Shown piece by piece: positions 48,883-51,290 of a stretch of DNA of 51,290 nt. A program made the translations under genes and the position numbers. Position 1 is the first letter of the stretch. Every line of letters starts with the position of its first letter. A model generated the notes under the pieces. It saw only the letters and a program-made list of their open reading frames with translations. It had not been told where the DNA came from and searched no databases. The stretch comes from Candidatus Brocadia sp. (GTDB lineage Bacteria > Planctomycetota > Brocadiia > Brocadiales > Brocadiaceae), in assembly GCA_011525665.1 (NCBI GenBank), contig WYAU01000090.1:1-51290 (forward strand), written 5' to 3'.

Positions 48883-48925
48883 TAATTTGTAACAGTTTAA
48901 AACCTTGTAGGTACTGGCAGTAATT

Positions 48926-49368
48926 GTCCCCCGCTGGCGGGGACAGGGGGTGGAAACAGGGGTGGAAATTGGAAAGCTAATACGATGGCAATTACTCCCT
49001 GAGCGCTAGCCATAAGATGAAGCGTTGCAGAGTATAAACAGTGACACATAACGCAGCACAGCCGCAACTAAATTAACTACCCCTCTTTCCCCTCCTTTGC
49101 AAGGAGGGGATGAAAAGGGTGGTAAATGATAATAATTTTTCCTTGTTCCTCCTTCGCAAGGAGGGGACTTCGTCGAGTCTTCGGCGTGAGCGTTCGACCG
49201 AGCTCACACCGAGGGCTCAGACGAACGCTCAGTCGAACGATGAAGGGGAGGTAAAAAATCTTCCTAAAAAAAGAAACTTTTGTGGAGTAATGCTATAAAT
49301 GGAGAAAACAGATGGTAGACACAAGTGAAGCAGTCCTGTCCACCCCCTAACCCCCGCCAGCGGGGGAC
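48926..49368. repeat. Pair of inverted G/C repeats
   Basis: GTCCCCCGCTGGCGGG (48926-48941) recurs exactly inverted as CCCGCCAGCGGGGGAC (49353-49368), with further similarity on the inner side (GGGGGTGGA against TCCACCCCC). Each arm is itself partly palindromic. Confidence 0.6.
49179..49238. repeat. Dispersed repeat, copy 2
   Basis: Copy of the repeat at 30054-30112. GTGAGC and GCTCAC (around 49187-49208) can pair as a six-bp hairpin. Confidence 0.6.
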
Positions 49369-49370
49369 AT

Positions 49371-49399
49371 GTAAAGACGACCCGGCGGAGCGTCTTTAC
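49371..49399. repeat. Nine-bp hairpin
   Basis: GTAAAGACG (49371-49379) faces CGTCTTTAC (49391-49399) with an 11-base G/C-rich loop. No T tract follows. Confidence 0.55.
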
Positions 49400-49559
49400 C
49401 GGAACAAGGGGTTGGTGGTAATTATAGATTCTTAACTTAAACGTATGGGCTTTGCCCCCTGCTCTATACTGACGGCCTTTCAGTCCTGGCATTGAAATTC
49501 AAAGGCTTTGCCTTCATAGACTCTCAAAACTCTTAGACAAAACGGATAGGAGGTATTCC

Positions 49560-49883
49560 ATGAGTTGGCTTTATCTGATCTTAGCAATCCTTTTAGAAGT
49601 CTCTGGTACCACGTGCTTGAAATTGTCTCAGGGTTTCACGAAACTATTGCCATCGGTATTGCTCCTTATCTTCTATGGATTCAGCTTTACTTCGTTTTCC
49701 TTTGCCCTCAAAAAGCTTGATGTAAGCGTTGCCTATGCAGTATGGTCGGGGCTGGGGACAACTCTTATCGCAACGGTGGGTATTTTATGGTTCAGGGAGC
49801 CATTAAGCGCCTTAAAGATAATTTCGATTGGACTGATTGTAATAGGGGTAATTGGGTTACGTCTGAGCGGGGGAATACAGTAA
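49560..49883 (+). CDS. Small multidrug resistance (SMR) family transporter
   Basis: A 107-residue four-helix inner-membrane protein. The helix-1 motif AILLEVSGTTCLKLSQG carries the glutamate (Glu13) corresponding to the proton/substrate-binding Glu14 of EmrE, and YAVWSGLGT holds the conserved Trp. Such proteins export cationic compounds or guanidinium as dimers. It has AGGAGG upstream and stands alone after a repeat cluster. EmrE-type and guanidinium-export (Gdx) types cannot be told apart with certainty; NP and WSG details favour the EmrE side. Confidence 0.9.
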   Translation: MSWLYLILAILLEVSGTTCLKLSQGFTKLLPSVLLLIFYGFSFTSFSFALKKLDVSVAYAVWSGLGTTLIATVGILWFREPLSALKIISIGLIVIGVIGLRLSGGIQ

Positions 49884-49986
49884 TCGCCAGGGAACCGCCT
49901 CCATCTATGGCAAATACAAAAAGAAAGGAATTCTTAATAATGTCAAAATAACGTTTGAGTTGGGCACCAAGATGCGATGCCTGGCC

Positions 49987-50961
49987 TTAACGCAAGGTGG
50001 ATGCTGCAATGTACTGCAACGCCAGAAGCAGCAGGACACCTCCCAGAAGCAGTTTTAGTGTTCTTTGTGGCACGAACTTTTGAAAGAGCGCGCCCAGGTA
50101 CATGCCGGCGATGCCGCCGAAGCCGAACAACAATCCCAACGGCCAATCCGGATGGGTAGGCAACCCGTCCGGTACCGGCAGCACGCTATACAGAATCACG
50201 CCGACAACCGATGTCGCAAGGGTTCCCGCCAAAGCTGCGCCAGCCACAGTGTAAACAGGCAACCGGAAGATGGAGACGCAAAACGGCGCAATGATTGAGC
50301 CGCCACCAATGCCATAGGTGCCGCCGATAATGCCCACCACGAACGCCAACATGAACATGCCCAGCGTACTGAAGGAGAAGGTTTCCCACCAGAAGTCGTA
50401 TTCCACCCTCGTAAGAGAAAAATGCCTGACCCGAATAGTGGCGTCGTCTGTCAGACCTGCCGAAAGCCCTGAAGCCTGCTTGGTCTGTGCCTTGAACTTC
50501 TCATCCAGCTTCGATTGTGACTTACCCCCCCATGGGGTAAACTCGGAAAGAAGACGATAACCGATATAGAGCAGGACACACCCGGCGAACAGTTTGAATT
50601 GGCGTGGGTCGGGCAGGTACAAGATGCGCACGTAATAGCCGATGATGATTCCAGGCAGCGTTCCGAACACAATAAGCCAAGTTAGCGGCCAGGCCATACG
50701 GCCTTCCTTGATGTAGCGCCAAACGCCACTGGGGATGGCGACCAAATTGAACACCAGATTAGTGGAATTTACCGAGGGACTAGTGAAATTCAACACGCTC
50801 ATCTGGAAAGACAATAGCAGAAATGCGCCCGAAATGCCCACCATTGAACTGAAAAATGAAATGAAGAAAGCCACCACCGGTGGCAGCCACAGCCATGTCT
50901 CCACTCCAGAAACAGAGAAAAATACGTTCATCATCATTTCCGTTTCTTTAATTGTCGGCAA
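49987..50961 (-). CDS. TauE/SafE family membrane permease
   Basis: A 324-residue multi-pass membrane protein of the TauE/SafE (UPF0721) family, linked to export of sulfite or organosulfonates and other sulfur compounds. The family repeats are visible: SFFSSMVGISGAFLLLSFQM near the N-terminus and IIGGTYGIGGGSIIAPF in the second half. A hydrophilic loop of about 55 residues (near GKSQSKLDEKFKAQTKQ) separates the halves. The gene is richer in G and C than its surroundings and has a different codon feel, suggesting later acquisition. No sulfur-metabolism gene is nearby to indicate substrate. Confidence 0.88.
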   Translation of the reverse strand: MPTIKETEMMMNVFFSVSGVETWLWLPPVVAFFISFFSSMVGISGAFLLLSFQMSVLNFTSPSVNSTNLVFNLVAIPSGVWRYIKEGRMAWPLTWLIVFGTLPGIIIGYYVRILYLPDPRQFKLFAGCVLLYIGYRLLSEFTPWGGKSQSKLDEKFKAQTKQASGLSAGLTDDATIRVRHFSLTRVEYDFWWETFSFSTLGMFMLAFVVGIIGGTYGIGGGSIIAPFCVSIFRLPVYTVAGAALAGTLATSVVGVILYSVLPVPDGLPTHPDWPLGLLFGFGGIAGMYLGALFQKFVPQRTLKLLLGGVLLLLALQYIAASTLR

Positions 50962-51183
50962 ACAATGATTATCTTTCGATTATTGAGTCGGTGGGCATCG
51001 AAACCCTCGATCATGGTGCCCAACAAGTTATTATACAGTTTCTGTCTTTTAGCAAAGCAAAACTTGAAAGTCAATACGTAAATATAATTAGTGTAATTAG
51101 TGTTTGAACGGAAACCAGCCGAAGGCTGATAATACAAGGAGAAGAAGGCGAAAGAATCGAAGAAGCTAAGGGTCAGACCTTCG

Positions 51184-51290
51184 TTATTCAACAATTACTT
51201 GTTTTTTTAACACTTCGATTTCTTTCTTGAATTTTCTCTCTCTTTTTATCCTGGTTTCTACTCGCTTTAGCGTTTCACTTACGGTTGACC
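51184..51290 (-). CDS. C-terminal end of a coiled-coil protein (cut by window edge)
   Basis: The minus-strand frame entering from the window edge reads STVSETLKRVETRIKRERKF and then KKEIEVLKKQVIVE before TAA. The heptad-like spacing of hydrophobic residues and Lys/Glu richness indicate a coiled coil. The rest of the gene lies outside, so the family is unknown. Confidence 0.4.
   Translation of the reverse strand, partial: STVSETLKRVETRIKRERKFKKEIEVLKKQVIVE

Larger units (their letters stand above)
48883..49559. other. Repeat-rich intergenic region
   Basis: A 677-base stretch holding many short repeats and no supported gene. Items: a TTTGTAACAGTTTA (48886-48899) matching the MITE end; a G/C element at 48926-48941; an inverted copy at 49353-49368; CCTCCTTTGCAAGGAGG-type palindromes near 49094-49110 and 49147-49165; the second copy of the dispersed repeat at 49179-49238; and a hairpin at 49371-49399. 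It separates the MacAB-type operon from the transporters at the window end. Confidence 0.6.

Noticed and set aside
50934-51194. 86-codon minus-strand frame near the window end
   Set aside because: AT-rich with no motif; the other minus-strand frame ending at 51184 has much better coding character.

Overview
The window looks like chromosome of an anammox-type planctomycete (Brocadiaceae: Kuenenia, Brocadia, Jettenia). This is an inference from gene content, with no rRNA to confirm it: a Rieske protein next to a cytochrome b fused to two c-type haem motifs, an isopropylmalate-synthase-like gene that fits Re-citrate synthase beside sucCD, formate-tetrahydrofolate ligase, a TMTC-like membrane/TPR protein, LPS genes (kdtA, msbA, an alternate glmU) and many short palindromic repeats between genes.

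Layout. 1-1.5 kb: decayed Ig/PKD surface-protein gene. 1.8-9.7 kb (minus): DUF1015, ahcY, metK, kdtA, secA. 10-11.7 kb (minus): fhs. 12.4-16 kb (plus): outer-membrane barrel protein and membrane/TPR protein. 16-18.3 kb: MITE-like element, CAT-anticodon tRNA, hotdog (MaoC-like) protein. 18.3-21.5 kb: alternate GlmU and a HARP-type protein-only RNase P homologue (plus), convergent with an archaeal-type RNA ligase (minus). 21.8-24.2 kb: TrkA-N/DHH phosphoesterase and a lipoprotein with tandem Cys/His modules. 24.6-29.1 kb (minus): dinB, then Re-citrate synthase-like gene, sucC, sucD. 29.4-32.7 kb (plus): YceI, Rieske, cytochrome b/c. 32.9-35.7 kb (minus): recJ and a Clp1/Grc3-like polynucleotide kinase split by a frameshift. 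36.2-38.9 kb: msbA, rfbD. 39-40.4 kb: small decayed genes and palindromes. 40.6-48.9 kb (plus): uvrA, a flippase-like membrane protein and a MacAB-type operon with two permeases. 49-51.3 kb: repeat cluster, SMR transporter, TauE/SafE permease, and the edge of a coiled-coil gene.

How genes work together. metK and ahcY run the SAM cycle. The synthase-sucC-sucD operon covers two TCA-cycle steps. Rieske plus cytochrome b/c would form a minimal quinol-oxidising complex. kdtA, msbA, rfbD and glmU serve the outer envelope. The most unusual content is RNA-end chemistry: a protein-only RNase P homologue, an ATP-dependent RNA ligase and an RNA 5'-kinase-like protein within 15 kb. The most novel-looking protein is the lipoprotein with six exact 19-residue CX2CX7HXC units.
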